A DNA stretch of 64,000 nucleotides from Helicobacter canis. Lineage in GTDB: Bacteria > Campylobacterota > Campylobacteria > Campylobacterales > Helicobacteraceae. The stretch is taken from contig NZ_VXKE01000019.1 in NCBI RefSeq assembly GCF_008693005.1, forward strand, positions 100,352 to 164,351, in the 5' to 3' direction. The notes beneath the pieces are model-generated. The model made no database searches. It was not told the origin of the DNA and saw nothing but the letters and a program-made list of their open reading frames with translations. Every line of letters begins with the position of its first letter. The stretch's first letter is position 1. Below, piece after piece: positions 23,901 to 33,668 of the stretch. The position numbers were made by a program, and so were the translations under genes.

Positions 23901-24492
23901 TTTAAATCGTGTCGTTGGGAGGCATATTGTTGATGGTGGATTGTTTGAGCTAAGTGGAATCTATAAAAATGATATGTTTAATGGCGATGTTCATATTCAA
24001 AATACTAGCTTTAAGGGCTTTGCGATTGTGCAAAATGTCATTGGACTAATTGATACGATTCCTTCGCTTGTGATGTTTAGGAGTCCGGGGCTTAGTGCTA
24101 AGGGCTATGAGGTCAAGCAGGGTAGCATTAAGCTTGCGCTCAATACGCAGTATGTGGGCTTAGAGTCGATTGATTTAATCGGCAAATCTATGGATATACA
24201 AGGGAGTGGCTTTATCGAGCTAGAGAGCCAAGAAGTGGATATGGGGCTTTCTATCTCCACGCTAAAAAACCTTAGCGGGATTTTAAACAAAATCCCCATT
24301 GTGGGGTATTTGCTCCTTGGCAAAGATGGCAAGGTAACCACCCAAGTAAGCGTGCGCGGCACGATCCAAGATCCTAAAACACAAATTTCTCTCGCACAAG
24401 ACTTGCTTAAAACTCCGCTTAAAGTGCTTAAGCGCGCTTTCACACCGGTGGATATTGTGATCGATGAGATTGTAAAGAGTATTGATCGCTAA
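20887..24492 (+). CDS. AsmA/YhdP-like large envelope protein (DUF3971 type)
   Basis: About 1200 residues. One N-terminal helix (YIILFLTIFTLVGGFKIL) anchors a long beta-rich periplasmic region. The C-terminal part (INIIHG-like repeats, VVGRHIVDGGLFELSGIYK, IQNVIGLIDTIPSLVMF, GYLLLGKDGKVTTQVSVRGTI) is typical of AsmA-like/YhdP proteins, which are thought to form bridges for phospholipid movement to the outer membrane. Residues about 520-715 are an added low-complexity stretch rich in Glu, Gln and Ser. Three ATGs are possible (20887, 20890, 20899). It lies divergent to mltG, and the helicase gene overlaps its stop. Confidence 0.85.
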   Translation: MMKKMPSKRALSVYIILFLTIFTLVGGFKILSDGITISSLRFADIQVRGLYLKLNNKFSLEIKELDLAKAMEKKPQKPTQTPTLKEISDYVKYALWGLAYFEDLRVEKIILGDEYVASVFYDGEHYALSFPKLQAVFNVQSQGNTIELDIRKLQVFEPDVEVAGRIIYSGASGQFSFGVSVAPLLIDSSGSKHDVVQASASKSTSKLFLQGTSDFKRLVLKAKTSKMSDLSAIRKLIAQNAKDLLPTLDMWLFNALGFETLEIDQASFDIVLHQKQFMKSLINNTKLTLYATKPTYKLDPTLAPFSANRAKIQVENGKAVLEMIAPKLESIDLNGSTLAFAFVDSVPTLSIFATSSKLLYTKALRDLLAFYGVQIPIDRISADMQANLSINIPFADNAPLKLGGKLAAQQAILSAGGLDFVSKGASIVIDINPKAGSNFIDIWTQNTSYENLFDIDTTMRIDLSQKLLKTSLFVHSLRVSTNPEINQRLINPQDKIRQPKKQAQSALKPLESSVSLESLRLSQAMPFTPQDMLAHIAHLASNAKLDSTQSLEESATQEQDLESPSTSEQELESSTPNTPEPAQDEVVDSSDASAPTTPLAKPDASLAPTEEIIDFSSREHEDDLQDQESAHKELETLESILQDTQEQKEQEKKEEQEGQDSSKAQQEPQESKSPQDFPTPQDKNLAQDESVDSSAPSEQEPQESKIESRKYTRNGVELDFSKPMGEKEMLEKIIALIKSQDEQKFTYDIFKATRETLPQVDVEIDFSSEPVRVSIPALDVYMQISSSGIRANVVDFSKFAPFSPIMKYLGLSSGSAVVELKGARDVAFQVRIADFPTFLLSKDKTLLHTFVFNGSYKDDKLEVLSDDGKIRLDLYDNTILANFTDIDVSIDGLLASKIPAIQEAFSTSSEKKAVFTREEILLESEFLRAKRRYERQNGIKPRIIAIQAQNITGFFKDVVIPFDDFNAKIRDDRISADATYKNGIANIDIIHGNTIIKAGNFSGEFLNRVVGRHIVDGGLFELSGIYKNDMFNGDVHIQNTSFKGFAIVQNVIGLIDTIPSLVMFRSPGLSAKGYEVKQGSIKLALNTQYVGLESIDLIGKSMDIQGSGFIELESQEVDMGLSISTLKNLSGILNKIPIVGYLLLGKDGKVTTQVSVRGTIQDPKTQISLAQDLLKTPLKVLKRAFTPVDIVIDEIVKSIDR
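22440..23030 (+). repeat. Low-complexity Glu/Gln/Ser-rich coding insert
   Basis: Within the AsmA-like gene about 195 codons are dominated by Gln, Glu, Ser, Pro and Asp. The DNA contains many AGATTCTAG-type motifs and repeated GAGCAAGAGCCACAAGAGTCCA (two near-exact copies around 22881 and 22978). It interrupts two folded parts of the protein and is probably a flexible linker expanded by repeats. Confidence 0.7.
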
Positions 24493-26507
24493 TGCCCTTA
24501 CAGAATCTAAATGCGGAGCAATACGCAGCAGCCACTGCACCTATGGGGCATAATCTCATCATCGCTTCTGCTGGCACGGGGAAAACTTCTACTATTGTGG
24601 GGCGTATAGCGCATTTGCTAGAGAGCGGTGTGCAGGCAAGTGAGATTCTACTGCTCACTTTTACCAACAAAGCTTCCCAAGAGATGATCGCACGCGTGGC
24701 AAGCCGCTTTGGCGAGGTGGCAAAGCAGATAGAGTGTGGGACATTCCACGCTGTGTGCTACCGATTTTTGAAAGATAAATATGCCATATCACTAAAGCAG
24801 CCAAAAGAATTGAAAGTGCTGTTTAAAAGTATCGCAAAATCGCGTGTCTATCAGCACCAGACAAGCACGCCGCCTTACTCTGGGGAGTATCTCTTTGATA
24901 TTTACTCTCTTTTTCTCAACTCGCGCAATAATGAGAGCTTTGAAGAATGGCTTGGCGCACGCACAGGTGATCATAGTGCATATATTGATATTTATGAAGG
25001 GATTTTTGCAGAGTATCGCGCGTTAAAAAAATCACATAACTATATGGACTACAATGACTTACTCCTAGAGTATGCCAAAGAAATGCGCGAGATAGAGTGC
25101 CCTTATAAAGAGATCTTATGCGATGAATACCAAGATACCAACCCTTTGCAAAACTATGTAATCCACGCGCTAAATCCTAAAAGTCTCTTTTGTGTAGGGG
25201 ATTATGATCAAAGTATTTATGCCTTTAATGGTGCGGATATTTCGATTATTTCAAGTTTTAGGGAGACTTATGTAGATTCTCGTGTCTTTACCTTAAGCAA
25301 GAATTATCGCTCTACGCGCTATATCCTTGATCTGGCTAATCGCGTGATAGAGAAAAATGAGCGCATTTATCCTAAAGAGCTTGAAGTCATCAACTTGCAA
25401 GAGCCTATTGCACCAAAGCTACTCATTTATAATGGATTGTTTGAGCAGTATCAAGGTGTAGCGCAAAAGATCCTTACAGCTAATTATCCGCTTGATGATA
25501 TTGCGATTATTTTCCGCAACAATTCTTCTGCGGATGGCTGCGAGGCATTGCTGCGAGAGCTTAATATCCCTTCAAAGCGCAAGGGTGGGGTGAGCTTTTT
25601 TGACGCTAAAGAAGTGGCACTAATGCTTGATCTATGCTCGCTTTTATACAACCCAAGGGATATGATGGCATATATCCATACTTTAAGCTATGGTGCTGGG
25701 ATTGGGGACTCTATCGCTAGGGAGATTTATGAAGGATTATTGCGATTGGGTGATGGCAGTGCAAGAAAAGGGCTTTTAGCGCCAGATTCTAGTAAGCGCG
25801 CATTTGAGAAAAAAGCCAAAAACGCCCAGCTTGGGCTTTTTGATGATTTTTTCGCATTGCAAGATGTGAAGAAGTTTGACTCTGTTGTGCAAGGTGGATT
25901 TGTGGGACACCCGATTCTATCGCACCCGAAACTTAGCTTTGATGGGGCGCGGTTTTTGAGTGATTTTTACGCGCTAGTGGATCAGCATAGCCACCATAGC
26001 AAGCCTTATGATTTGATTAGCTCTCTTGCAGCAACACCGCTGTATCAGCATATTATCGAGCTGCTTTGTGCAAGGCGTGCGAAAAATAAAGACGGGAGCA
26101 TTGATATAGAGCGTAAGACACAGGCAAAAGATGCCATTGTGCGCAAGATTATTTTGCTCCAAGATATTGCGAAGAATTATGAGAATCTAGGGCGATTTTT
26201 AAATGCTATGGTGCTTAGTAGCGGCGAAAACACACAAGGAAGCGGTGTCAATCTCCTAACGATCCACGCAAGCAAAGGGCTAGAATTTGGTATGGTGTTT
26301 ATCATTGATCTAATGCAAGGGCGTTTTCCTAATCTTAAACTAATCGCCAAAGGTGGAAGCATAGAAGAAGAGCGGAGGTTGTTTTATGTCGCTATCACAA
26401 GGGCAAAGGAGATTCTTTACCTGTCTTATGCAAAAAAAGATGAGATAAAAAACATTAGCTACGAGCCTTCTGTATTTCTCTATGAAGCTGGGCTCTTGTG
26501 CCAGTAG
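24492..26507 (+). CDS. UvrD/Rep family ATP-dependent DNA helicase
   Basis: 671-residue superfamily 1A 3'-5' helicase. Q-motif LNAEQYAAA, Walker A ASAGTGKTST (residues 26-34), motif Ia LTFTNKASQEM, Walker B CDEYQDTNPLQ near 216, motif III VGDYDQSIYAFNGAD, motif IV LSKNYRSTRYIL, motif V LLTIHASKGLEF and motif VI EERRLFYVAITRAKE. H. pylori has a gene of similar size annotated rep/uvrD. The start ATG overlaps the previous stop by one base. Confidence 0.95.
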   Translation: MPLQNLNAEQYAAATAPMGHNLIIASAGTGKTSTIVGRIAHLLESGVQASEILLLTFTNKASQEMIARVASRFGEVAKQIECGTFHAVCYRFLKDKYAISLKQPKELKVLFKSIAKSRVYQHQTSTPPYSGEYLFDIYSLFLNSRNNESFEEWLGARTGDHSAYIDIYEGIFAEYRALKKSHNYMDYNDLLLEYAKEMREIECPYKEILCDEYQDTNPLQNYVIHALNPKSLFCVGDYDQSIYAFNGADISIISSFRETYVDSRVFTLSKNYRSTRYILDLANRVIEKNERIYPKELEVINLQEPIAPKLLIYNGLFEQYQGVAQKILTANYPLDDIAIIFRNNSSADGCEALLRELNIPSKRKGGVSFFDAKEVALMLDLCSLLYNPRDMMAYIHTLSYGAGIGDSIAREIYEGLLRLGDGSARKGLLAPDSSKRAFEKKAKNAQLGLFDDFFALQDVKKFDSVVQGGFVGHPILSHPKLSFDGARFLSDFYALVDQHSHHSKPYDLISSLAATPLYQHIIELLCARRAKNKDGSIDIERKTQAKDAIVRKIILLQDIAKNYENLGRFLNAMVLSSGENTQGSGVNLLTIHASKGLEFGMVFIIDLMQGRFPNLKLIAKGGSIEEERRLFYVAITRAKEILYLSYAKKDEIKNISYEPSVFLYEAGLLCQ

Positions 26508-26831
26508 ATTCTATCTAAGCGCACTTGTTTTGATGAAGCGCGCATTTGTAGGCTTTGCTTAAATGTGGGCAAAGCCACATTGTATTTTCTTGCATTAGTG
26601 GAGACTAAAATCACTTGCGCGACTCTATGGTTTGTCCTTTTTATAAGGAAATATTTTTTTCTTTTTATGCCTAGAAATAGGCAAATCGCTTGACTATTTT
26701 TATGGTTTTTATCTATAATCTCGCTTTCAAATTTCATACATTGCATTTATGGCAGTGGGTTCTTTAAGAGGATAGCCAGAGAATCTTTGTTTTAGAGTTT
26801 GATAAATCTTTCAATGACTTAAGGAAAATCT
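26508..26831. other. Intergenic region with terminator-like hairpins and the ribosomal operon leader
   Basis: After the helicase stop there is a hairpin GGCTTTGC (26551-26558)/GCAAAGCC (26569-26576). A competing ATGTGG/CCACAT pairing (26563-26568/26575-26580) overlaps it. A moderately T-rich stretch follows, so this may terminate the helicase transcript. The promoter for rpsJ lies further down, leaving a leader of about 100 bases. No RNA gene is seen. Confidence 0.5.
26690..26719 (+). promoter_or_regulatory. Promoter of the S10-spc-alpha ribosomal operon
   Basis: TTGACT (26690-26695), an 18-base spacer, then TATAAT (26714-26719): the strongest promoter match in the window. It lies 113 bases upstream of rpsJ. 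Confidence 0.8.
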
Positions 26832-27143
26832 ATGGAAAAAATTCGATTGAAGCTAAAGGCTTATGATCATCGGGTTCTTGATAGATCGGTTGCTTCTATT
26901 GTGGAAGCTGTGAAGCGCACTGGCTCGGAGATATGCGGTCCTATCCCACTCCCTACTAGAAGTAGGAAATACACCGTGCTGCGCTCTCCGCATGTAAATA
27001 AAGATTCTCGAGAGCAGTTTGAAATCCGCGTGCATACTAGGATTATAGATATTATGTCCGCGACACCGGATACTGTTGAGGGATTGATGAAGCTTGATTT
27101 GGCTCCAGAAGTTGATGTCGAAGTAACTTCGATGGGCAAATAG
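26832..27143 (+). CDS. rpsJ: 30S ribosomal protein S10
   Basis: 103 residues, the normal length. [20 protein letters not shown] at the start and [20 protein letters not shown] are diagnostic. S10 sits in the 30S head and also joins NusB in antitermination. First gene of the long ribosomal operon, with AAGGA before the ATG. Confidence 0.98.
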   Translation: MEKIRLKLKAYDHRVLDRSVASIVEAVKRTGSEICGPIPLPTRSRKYTVLRSPHVNKDSREQFEIRVHTRIIDIMSATPDTVEGLMKLDLAPEVDVEVTSMGK

Positions 27144-27170
27144 CTTGCATAAATTACATAAGGATTTGAG

Positions 27171-27749
27171 ATGGAATTTTTAGCGCAAAAGATAGGAATG
27201 AGCAGGACTATCGGTAGTGTTAGCACACCTGTTACACTCCTAAAAATTTTAAACACCAAAGTATGCGAGATTAAGGAAAATGGTCAAGCATTGGTCGCTT
27301 ATGCTAAGGGCAAAGCGCAGAATAAGAGCATTGCAGGACAGCAAAAAAAGTATAATCTCAGCAAGGAGTATAACCGCTTTGCTACTTTAGCGGTGGCAAA
27401 TACTGAGGTTGGCGATCTTGATATGACTTCTCTTGAGAATGCACAGCGTCTCAAAGTGTCGTTTAATACGAAAGGGCGCGGATTTAGCGGAGCTATGAAG
27501 AGATGGAATTTCCAAGGTGGTCCAGCTGCGCACGGCAGTAGATTCCACAGGAGACTTGGATCTATAGGAAACAGAGAGTGGCCAGGTCGTGTCCAGCCCG
27601 GGAAAAAAATGGCAGGGCATTATGGGAATGAAAAAGTAACAGTGCAGGCACAGGTCATTTCCTTTGACAAGGAAAATGGCATTATCGTGCTAAAGGGTTC
27701 TGTCGCTGGGCATAATGGCGCATTTGGCAAGATTACTATCATTAAATAA
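27171..27749 (+). CDS. rplC: 50S ribosomal protein L3
   Basis: 192 residues. Starts [14 protein letters not shown]; the conserved [23 protein letters not shown] and [17 protein letters not shown] are present, including the Gln near the peptidyl-transferase centre. Operon context as expected. Confidence 0.98.
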   Translation: MEFLAQKIGMSRTIGSVSTPVTLLKILNTKVCEIKENGQALVAYAKGKAQNKSIAGQQKKYNLSKEYNRFATLAVANTEVGDLDMTSLENAQRLKVSFNTKGRGFSGAMKRWNFQGGPAAHGSRFHRRLGSIGNREWPGRVQPGKKMAGHYGNEKVTVQAQVISFDKENGIIVLKGSVAGHNGAFGKITIIK

Positions 27750-27758
27750 GGGTTACAA

Positions 27759-28388
27759 ATGAGTAGTGCAGTAGTGTTGGATAAATCATTTAAAAAGACA
27801 AGCGAGATTGCTTTGCCTGAAAGCTATAAGGGTATCAAGGAGCATAATCTCTACTTGTATGTCAAGTCGTATTTAGCATCTTTGCGCGCAAACAATGCCA
27901 AGGCTAAAAAGCGTGGTGAAGTGAGCGGAGGTGGTAAGAAGCCTTGGGCGCAAAAGGGTGGCGGGCGTGCCAGAGCTGGTAGTATCACTTCACCTGTTTT
28001 TGTTGGAGGTGGGGTGGCTCATGGTCCAAGTAATAATCGTAACTATGACTTAAAGATTAACAAGAAGCAAAAGCGGCTTGCCCTTGAGTATGCCATTAAA
28101 CAAAAGGCAGAAGCAGGCAAGCTTTATGTTGTAGATTCTCTAAGTGTTGAAAGCGGGAAGACAAAAGATGCGTATGCTGTGTTTAAGGCTCTTAATGAGA
28201 GAAGTGTGCTTTTTGTCTCTCAGTCAATCCGTGATGAGAAGACATTTTTAGCATATCGTAATTTACAGGATTGCTATTTTATTGAAGCAAGTGAGATGAA
28301 TGCTTATCTTGTGGCGGTTTTCCACGCAGTTGTGATTGAAAAGGCTGTATTTGATGCATTTTTAGAATCTGGAAGTAAGGGGAAGTAA
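27759..28388 (+). CDS. rplD: 50S ribosomal protein L4
   Basis: 209 residues. [26 protein letters not shown] is the exit-tunnel loop; [21 protein letters not shown] follows. Ends in FLESGSKGK. Its stop is directly followed by the rplW ATG. L4 is an early assembly protein and lines the tunnel. Confidence 0.98.
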   Translation: MSSAVVLDKSFKKTSEIALPESYKGIKEHNLYLYVKSYLASLRANNAKAKKRGEVSGGGKKPWAQKGGGRARAGSITSPVFVGGGVAHGPSNNRNYDLKINKKQKRLALEYAIKQKAEAGKLYVVDSLSVESGKTKDAYAVFKALNERSVLFVSQSIRDEKTFLAYRNLQDCYFIEASEMNAYLVAVFHAVVIEKAVFDAFLESGSKGK

Positions 28389-28694
28389 ATGGCTGATATA
28401 ACAGATATTAAATCCATTCTCTACACAGAGAAGTCGTTATCGCTTCAAGAGAGTGGGGTTTTGGTCGTGCAAACATCAACACGCGTTACAAAAAATCAAC
28501 TCAAAGAGGTCTTCAGGGAGTATTTTGGCGTGGTTCCAGTGAAAATTAATTCCTTGCGCCAAGATGGTAAAGTTAAACGCTCGATAAAGAGGGGCGGCAA
28601 TGGAAGTCAAAAATTTTATGGGCAGCGAAGCTCTTACAAGAAGTTTTATGTGAAGATTCCAGAGGGTGCGAAAATTGATTCGCTCACAGCATAG
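28389..28694 (+). CDS. rplW: 50S ribosomal protein L23
   Basis: 101 residues. [20 protein letters not shown] at the start, [16 protein letters not shown] in the middle and a basic loop [24 protein letters not shown]23 docks SRP and trigger factor at the tunnel exit. The start directly follows the rplD stop. Confidence 0.97.
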   Translation: MADITDIKSILYTEKSLSLQESGVLVVQTSTRVTKNQLKEVFREYFGVVPVKINSLRQDGKVKRSIKRGGNGSQKFYGQRSSYKKFYVKIPEGAKIDSLTA

Positions 28695-28705
28695 AGGAGT
28701 AGAGT

Positions 28706-29533
28706 ATGGCAATTAAGACATATAAACCATATACCCCAAGTCGTAGGTTTATGAGCAATCTTAGCTCAAGCGACATTACTGCAAAGCCTAGTGTAAGGAA
28801 GCTGTTGATTAAGCTTCCTGTTTCTGCTGGGAGAAATAACAATGGCAGAATCACAAGTCGTCATAAAGAGGGTGGTGCGAAGAAGTTGTATCGCGTGATT
28901 GACTTCAAGCGCAATAAGTTTGGTATCCAAGGGCGTGTGGCAGCGATTGAGTATGATCCGTATAGGAATTGTCGCATAGCTTTAGTTGTGTATCCCGATG
29001 GTGATAAACGCTATATACTTCAGCCCAGTGGATTGCAAGTGGGAGATATGGTAATTTCTGCGGAGTCCGGGCTTGATATTAAGACAGGATATGCAATGAA
29101 GTTAAAAAATATCCCTATTGGAACGGTTGTGCATAATATTGAGATGCATCCGGGTGCTGGCGGACAGCTTGCTAGAAGTGCTGGATCAAGTGCGCAGATT
29201 ATGGGGCGGGAGGGCAAGTATGTGATCTTGCGTTTGCCAAGTGGAGAGATGCGCTATGTTCTTGATGAATGTATGGCGACCATTGGTGTCGTGGGGAATG
29301 AAGATTTTATTAACATATCCATTGGTAAAGCAGGTAGAAATCGTCATTTAGGAGTCCGCCCTCAAACGCGTGGTAGTGCTATGAACCCAGTGGATCACCC
29401 ACATGGTGGTGGTGAAGGTAAGACTGGATCTAGCGGACATCCTGTTTCTCCGTGGGGAACACCAGCTAAAGGCTATAAGACTCGCCGTAAAAAAGCGAGC
29501 GATAAGTTAATTATCTCAAGAAAGAAAAAGTAA
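28706..29533 (+). CDS. rplB: 50S ribosomal protein L2
   Basis: 275 residues. [51 protein letters not shown] and [10 protein letters not shown] (with the His needed near the peptidyl-transferase centre) are all present. Basic C-terminus. Confidence 0.99.
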   Translation: MAIKTYKPYTPSRRFMSNLSSSDITAKPSVRKLLIKLPVSAGRNNNGRITSRHKEGGAKKLYRVIDFKRNKFGIQGRVAAIEYDPYRNCRIALVVYPDGDKRYILQPSGLQVGDMVISAESGLDIKTGYAMKLKNIPIGTVVHNIEMHPGAGGQLARSAGSSAQIMGREGKYVILRLPSGEMRYVLDECMATIGVVGNEDFINISIGKAGRNRHLGVRPQTRGSAMNPVDHPHGGGEGKTGSSGHPVSPWGTPAKGYKTRRKKASDKLIISRKKK

Positions 29534-29542
29534 GGATATAGT

Positions 29543-29824
29543 ATGGCACGATCGATTAAAAAGGGTCCTTTCATTGATGAGCATTTAGCGAAGAAAGTGG
29601 CAAAATCTAAAGAAACCAAGGATAGTAAGCCCATCAAGACTTGGTCTCGAAGAAGCACTATTTTGCCCGATATGATAGGCTTGACTTTTAATGTTCATAA
29701 TGGGAGAGCATTTGTTCCAGTGTATGTGACAGAAAACCATGTTGGATATAAGTTAGGTGAGTTTGCTCCTACGCGAACTTTTAAGGGACACAAGGGTAGT
29801 GTTCAAAAAAAGATTGGAAAGTAG
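29543..29824 (+). CDS. rpsS: 30S ribosomal protein S19
   Basis: 93 residues. [33 protein letters not shown] and [20 protein letters not shown] are diagnostic. Located in the 30S head with S13. Confidence 0.98.
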   Translation: MARSIKKGPFIDEHLAKKVAKSKETKDSKPIKTWSRRSTILPDMIGLTFNVHNGRAFVPVYVTENHVGYKLGEFAPTRTFKGHKGSVQKKIGK

Positions 29825-29833
29825 GGGTATGCT

Positions 29834-30337
29834 ATGAGTAAAGCTTTGTTGCGTTTTGTTAGATTATCTCCAACGAAAGCTCGCTTAGTGGCGAGAGAAG
29901 TGCAGGGTATGAATGTTGAGCTTGCGCTTGCTAGCTTGGAATTTACTCCAAATAAGGCTGCTAAACTGATTGCCAAAACAATTGCTTCAGCCGTGGCAAA
30001 TGGTGGATATGAACCGAAAAATGCCATCGTATATTCCTGTCGTGTTGATGCAGGTCCTGTGCTAAGAAGGTTTATGCCTAGGGCTAGGGGGCGTGCTACT
30101 CCTATACGCAAACCTACTTCGCACATCCTTGTAGAAGTATTGTCTCAAAGCGAGGTCAGTTCTTTGCAAGCGAAAAAGTCTGCTAAAACTGCTTCTAGCA
30201 CATCTATTGCTGGTGATGATGTGAAAAATAAAGGGGAAGTGCGCAAGGGTGGAGCAAAGCAAGCTAGAGTGTCGGTCTCTAAAGCGAAGGCTCAGCCAGA
30301 ATCTAAAGCAAAAAAATCAGAAACTAAGGATAAATAA
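29834..30337 (+). CDS. rplV: 50S ribosomal protein L22 with C-terminal extension
   Basis: 167 residues. The core (1 to about 112) is standard: [49 protein letters not shown] and [12 protein letters not shown] further 55 residues rich in Lys, Ala and Ser follow, which most L22 proteins lack (usual length 110-125). The extension includes an AGAATCTA motif near 30300. The rpsC start is 2 nt after its stop. Confidence 0.96.
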   Translation: MSKALLRFVRLSPTKARLVAREVQGMNVELALASLEFTPNKAAKLIAKTIASAVANGGYEPKNAIVYSCRVDAGPVLRRFMPRARGRATPIRKPTSHILVEVLSQSEVSSLQAKKSAKTASSTSIAGDDVKNKGEVRKGGAKQARVSVSKAKAQPESKAKKSETKDK

Positions 30338-30339
30338 CA

Positions 30340-31050
30340 ATGGGACAAAAAGTTAATCCAATAGGACTTAGACTAGGTATCAATAGGAATTGGACATCTC
30401 GCTGGTTTCCTAATGTTCAAACTGCTCCTGATAATATTCTTGAAGATCACATTATTAGGAAATTTCTCAAGAAGGAGCTGTATTACGCGGGCATTAGCGA
30501 GATTATTATAGAGAGAGCAGCAGCAAAGATCCGCATAACTGTGGTGGCAGCACGCCCCGGACTCATCATAGGTAAAAAAGGTGCTGATATTGAAAACAAA
30601 AGAGAGGCATTGAGAAAACTCATTAAAAAAGATGTCTCAATCAATATCAAGGAAGTCAAGCGTCCGCAAGCTAATGCACAGCTGGCTGCAGAAAATGTCG
30701 CCATGCAACTTGAGAAGCGTGTAGCATTTAGGCGCGCTATGAAAAAGGTTATGCAAGCTGCTATGAAATCTGGCGCGAGAGGCGTGAAGATTAAGGTGTC
30801 TGGACGCTTGGCTGGAGCTGAAATGGCGCGAACAGAGTGGTATATGGAAGGTAGGGTGCCGCTTCATACTCTGCGCGCTAAAATTGACTATGGTTTCGCT
30901 GAAGCTTTTACTACTTATGGAATTATTGGAGTTAAGGTATGGATCTTTAAGGGTGAGATTCTGCAAAAGGGTATTCAGCCAGATAAACGCGAAGATGGCG
31001 AAGAAGAATTAAGAGGGTCGCGATCAAAATCCAGAAGAGGGGGACAATAA
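30340..31050 (+). CDS. rpsC: 30S ribosomal protein S3
   Basis: 236 residues. [18 protein letters not shown], the KH-domain loop [30 protein letters not shown] and [14 protein letters not shown]. Forms the mRNA entry site with S4 and S5. Charged C-terminal tail. Confidence 0.98.
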   Translation: MGQKVNPIGLRLGINRNWTSRWFPNVQTAPDNILEDHIIRKFLKKELYYAGISEIIIERAAAKIRITVVAARPGLIIGKKGADIENKREALRKLIKKDVSINIKEVKRPQANAQLAAENVAMQLEKRVAFRRAMKKVMQAAMKSGARGVKIKVSGRLAGAEMARTEWYMEGRVPLHTLRAKIDYGFAEAFTTYGIIGVKVWIFKGEILQKGIQPDKREDGEEELRGSRSKSRRGGQ

Positions 31051-31053
31051 ATT

Positions 31054-31479
31054 ATGTTAATGCCCAAAAAGACGAAATATAGAAAGCAAATGAAGGGTCG
31101 TAATCGTGGTAAGTCTATACGCGGCTCATCTTTGGCTTATGGTAATATAGGCATTAAGGCTCTTGAGCTAGGCAGGATAGATTCTCGCCAAATAGAGGCT
31201 GCAAGAATAGCTCTTACTAGACATATTAAGAGATCTGGTAAGGTGTGGATACGCGTGTTTCCTGATAAGCCATTGACAGCAAAGCCGCTTGAGGTGAGAA
31301 TGGGTAAGGGGAAAGGCGCAGTAGAAAAATGGGTGATGAATATCCAGCCCGGTAGAATTATTTATGAAATTACTGGTGTTGAAGAGAGTATGGCTCGAGA
31401 TGCTTTGGCTTTAGCGCAGAGCAAGCTTCCTTTTAAAACAAAAATCATAACTAGCGAGAGTGAAAATGAAATTTATTGA
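31054..31479 (+). CDS. rplP: 50S ribosomal protein L16
   Basis: 141 residues. [72 protein letters not shown]. Contacts the A-site tRNA region. Its end overlaps the rpmC start by 14 nt. Confidence 0.98.
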   Translation: MLMPKKTKYRKQMKGRNRGKSIRGSSLAYGNIGIKALELGRIDSRQIEAARIALTRHIKRSGKVWIRVFPDKPLTAKPLEVRMGKGKGAVEKWVMNIQPGRIIYEITGVEESMARDALALAQSKLPFKTKIITSESENEIY

Positions 31480-31660
31480 TTTGAAAGATAAAGATTTGGC
31501 GGAGCTTCATAAGATTCTTAAAGATAAAAAGTCCGAGCTTTTTGAATTACGTTTAAAGCTTAAAACGATGCAACTGACCAATCCTAGTCAAATTGCAATA
31601 GTGAGAAAGGATATTGCTAGAATCAATACTGCAATATCAGCAAAAAAGGATAACAAATGA
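31466..31660 (+). CDS. rpmC: 50S ribosomal protein L29
   Basis: 64 residues from ATG 31466; a GTG two codons earlier is possible, but Helicobacter L29 begins at the position of this ATG. Two helices with [17 protein letters not shown] and [12 protein letters not shown], as in the family. The gene begins inside the end of rplP. Confidence 0.95.
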   Translation: MKFIDLKDKDLAELHKILKDKKSELFELRLKLKTMQLTNPSQIAIVRKDIARINTAISAKKDNK

Positions 31661-31911
31661 GCCAGATGCCACATAAAAGAGTGATACAGGGTAGAGTTGT
31701 TTCTCGAGCGGATAAGAGTGCAGTGGTTTTGGTAGAGCGCAAAGTCGTTCATCCAAAATATCGCAAAATCGTTAAACGCTTTAAGAAATACACAATACAC
31801 GACGAGAAGAATCAAGTTAAGGTTGGTGATGAAATCATAGCGATAGAGTGCAGACCTATTTCTAAAACCAAATCGTTTAGTCTCAAAGAGATTGTATCAG
31901 TAGGAGTGTAG
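31657..31911 (+). CDS. rpsQ: 30S ribosomal protein S17
   Basis: 84 residues. [40 protein letters not shown] and [22 protein letters not shown] overlaps the L29 stop (ATGA). Confidence 0.97.
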   Translation: MSQMPHKRVIQGRVVSRADKSAVVLVERKVVHPKYRKIVKRFKKYTIHDEKNQVKVGDEIIAIECRPISKTKSFSLKEIVSVGV

Positions 31912-31912
31912 T

Positions 31913-32281
31913 ATGATACAGAGTTTTACGCGCTTAAATGTAGCAGATAACAGCGGTGCGAAGGAAATTATGTGTATTAAGGTGCTTGGTGGTAGCCATA
32001 AGCGTTATGCAAGTGTTGGTGATGTTATTGTGGCATCTGTTAAAAAAGCGATCCCTAATGGTAAAGTCAAGAAAGCTCAGGTTGTCAAGGCTGTTGTTGT
32101 TAGGACAAAAAAGGAGATCCACAGGGCTAATGGCTCGCTTGTTCGATTTGATGATAATGCGGCAGTGATTCTTGATGCCAAGAAAGAGCCGATAGGGACG
32201 AGAATTTTTGGTCCAGTAAGTAGAGAAGTGCGATATGCTAATTTTATGAAGATAGTATCGTTAGCTCCGGAGGTGTTATAG
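31913..32281 (+). CDS. rplN: 50S ribosomal protein L14
   Basis: 122 residues. [60 protein letters not shown] and GPVSREVR are the standard L14 blocks. Its stop overlaps the rplX start by one base. Confidence 0.98.
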   Translation: MIQSFTRLNVADNSGAKEIMCIKVLGGSHKRYASVGDVIVASVKKAIPNGKVKKAQVVKAVVVRTKKEIHRANGSLVRFDDNAAVILDAKKEPIGTRIFGPVSREVRYANFMKIVSLAPEVL

Positions 32282-32511
32282 TGGTAAAGTGTAAGATAAA
32301 AAAAGGCGATATGGTTAGAGTTATCGCTGGAGATGATAAGGGCAAGGTAGGGAAAGTGCTGGCTGTGTTTCCCAAGAAGTCATTGGTAGTTGTTGAGGGT
32401 TGTGCTCTGGTAAAGAAGGCGGTAAAACCTACTGATGACAACCCTAAAGGTGGGTTTGTTACTAAGGAAAAATCCATACATATTTCTAATGTTAAGAAAG
32501 ATGGGGAGTAG
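32281..32511 (+). CDS. rplX: 50S ribosomal protein L24
   Basis: 76 residues with a GTG start overlapping the rplN stop. KOW motif [20 protein letters not shown]; ends [14 protein letters not shown]. Early 50S assembly protein. Confidence 0.97.
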   Translation: MVKCKIKKGDMVRVIAGDDKGKVGKVLAVFPKKSLVVVEGCALVKKAVKPTDDNPKGGFVTKEKSIHISNVKKDGE

Positions 32512-32514
32512 GTT

Positions 32515-33060
32515 ATGTTTGCATTGAAGAAAAAGTATAATGATGAGATAAAAGGACAGCTTAAGAACGAGCTCAATATACAAAACCCTATGCTTCTTCC
32601 AAAATTGGAGAAGATAGTTATTAGTGTGGGGGCTGGTGATTATGCTAAGGATTCTAAGATTATGCAAAATATAGCTGACACTATTTCGCTTATTGCAGGA
32701 CAAAAAGCCATTATTACCAAGGCGAAAAAATCTGTCGCTGGCTTTAAAATGCGTGAAGGTATGCCTGTCGGTGTAAAGGTAACTTTGCGCGGCAAGCAGA
32801 TGTATAACTTTTTAGAAAAACTTATTGTGATCTCTTTACCTAGGGTTAAGGACTTTAGGGGTGTGCCTAGGAATGGGTTTGATGGAAGAGGGAACTATAG
32901 CTTTGGCTTGAATGAGCAATTAATGTTCCCGGAAGTTGTTTATGATGATATTATGGTAACGCATGGTATGAATATTACGATTGTTACTTCGACACAAGAT
33001 GATAAAGAGGCATTTAAGCTCTTAGAGTTATTTGGTATGCCATTTGCAAAAGGGAGATAG
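32515..33060 (+). CDS. rplE: 50S ribosomal protein L5
   Basis: 181 residues. [60 protein letters not shown] and [20 protein letters not shown]. Binds 5S rRNA. Confidence 0.98.
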   Translation: MFALKKKYNDEIKGQLKNELNIQNPMLLPKLEKIVISVGAGDYAKDSKIMQNIADTISLIAGQKAIITKAKKSVAGFKMREGMPVGVKVTLRGKQMYNFLEKLIVISLPRVKDFRGVPRNGFDGRGNYSFGLNEQLMFPEVVYDDIMVTHGMNITIVTSTQDDKEAFKLLELFGMPFAKGR

Positions 33061-33061
33061 T

Positions 33062-33247
33062 ATGGCAAAAAAATCAATGATTGCAAAAACCAATAGGAAA
33101 GCGAAGTTTAGTGCAAGGGCATATACTCGATGCAAGGTATGTGGAAGACCACATTCTGTTTATAGGGATTTTGGACTTTGTCGAGTTTGTTTGCGAAAAA
33201 TGGGAAATGAAGGCTTAATCCCAGGGTTGCGCAAAGCTAGCTGGTAG
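33062..33247 (+). CDS. rpsN: 30S ribosomal protein S14, zinc-binding type
   Basis: 61 residues from ATG 33062. Two cysteine pairs, CKVCGRPHS and CRVC, make this the short zinc-binding form of S14. Starts 1 nt after the rplE stop. Confidence 0.97.
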   Translation: MAKKSMIAKTNRKAKFSARAYTRCKVCGRPHSVYRDFGLCRVCLRKMGNEGLIPGLRKASW

Positions 33248-33260
33248 AAAGGAGTAAATA

Positions 33261-33656
33261 ATGGTGAATGATATTATTGCAGATTCTTTGACAAGGATTC
33301 GTAATGCTTCTATGAGAAGGCTAGAATCTACGACATTATATTATGCCAAGATCGTTGTATCGATTTTGGAGGTATTTAAGGATAAGGGTTTTGTTAAGGA
33401 ATATAATGTAACAGAGAAAGATGGTAAGCAGTCGATTCTTGTGCAGCTTGCTTATGATGAGCGTGGCAAATCTGTGATTAACGAGGTCAAGCGTATCAGC
33501 AAGCCTGGTCGCAGGGTATATAAGGCTCGCAGTGAGCTAAAGCGATTTAAGAATGGATATGGGACTATAGTTGTAAGCACTAGTAAGGGAGTGATATCCA
33601 ACGACGAAGCATATAGAGCAAATGTCGGTGGTGAAGCTTTGTGTAGTATTTGGTAG
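33261..33656 (+). CDS. rpsH: 30S ribosomal protein S8
   Basis: 131 residues. [38 protein letters not shown], and the end [30 protein letters not shown] motif near 33321 is one of the few in the ribosomal operon. In other bacteria S8 represses the spc operon; not shown here. Confidence 0.97.
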   Translation: MVNDIIADSLTRIRNASMRRLESTTLYYAKIVVSILEVFKDKGFVKEYNVTEKDGKQSILVQLAYDERGKSVINEVKRISKPGRRVYKARSELKRFKNGYGTIVVSTSKGVISNDEAYRANVGGEALCSIW

Positions 33657-33668
33657 TAGGAGAACATT

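Noticed and set aside
26551..26580. Overlapping hairpins as a riboswitch or attenuator for the ribosomal operon
   Set aside because: They lie upstream of the -35/-10 at 26690-26719, so they are not in the rpsJ leader; more likely the helicase gene end.
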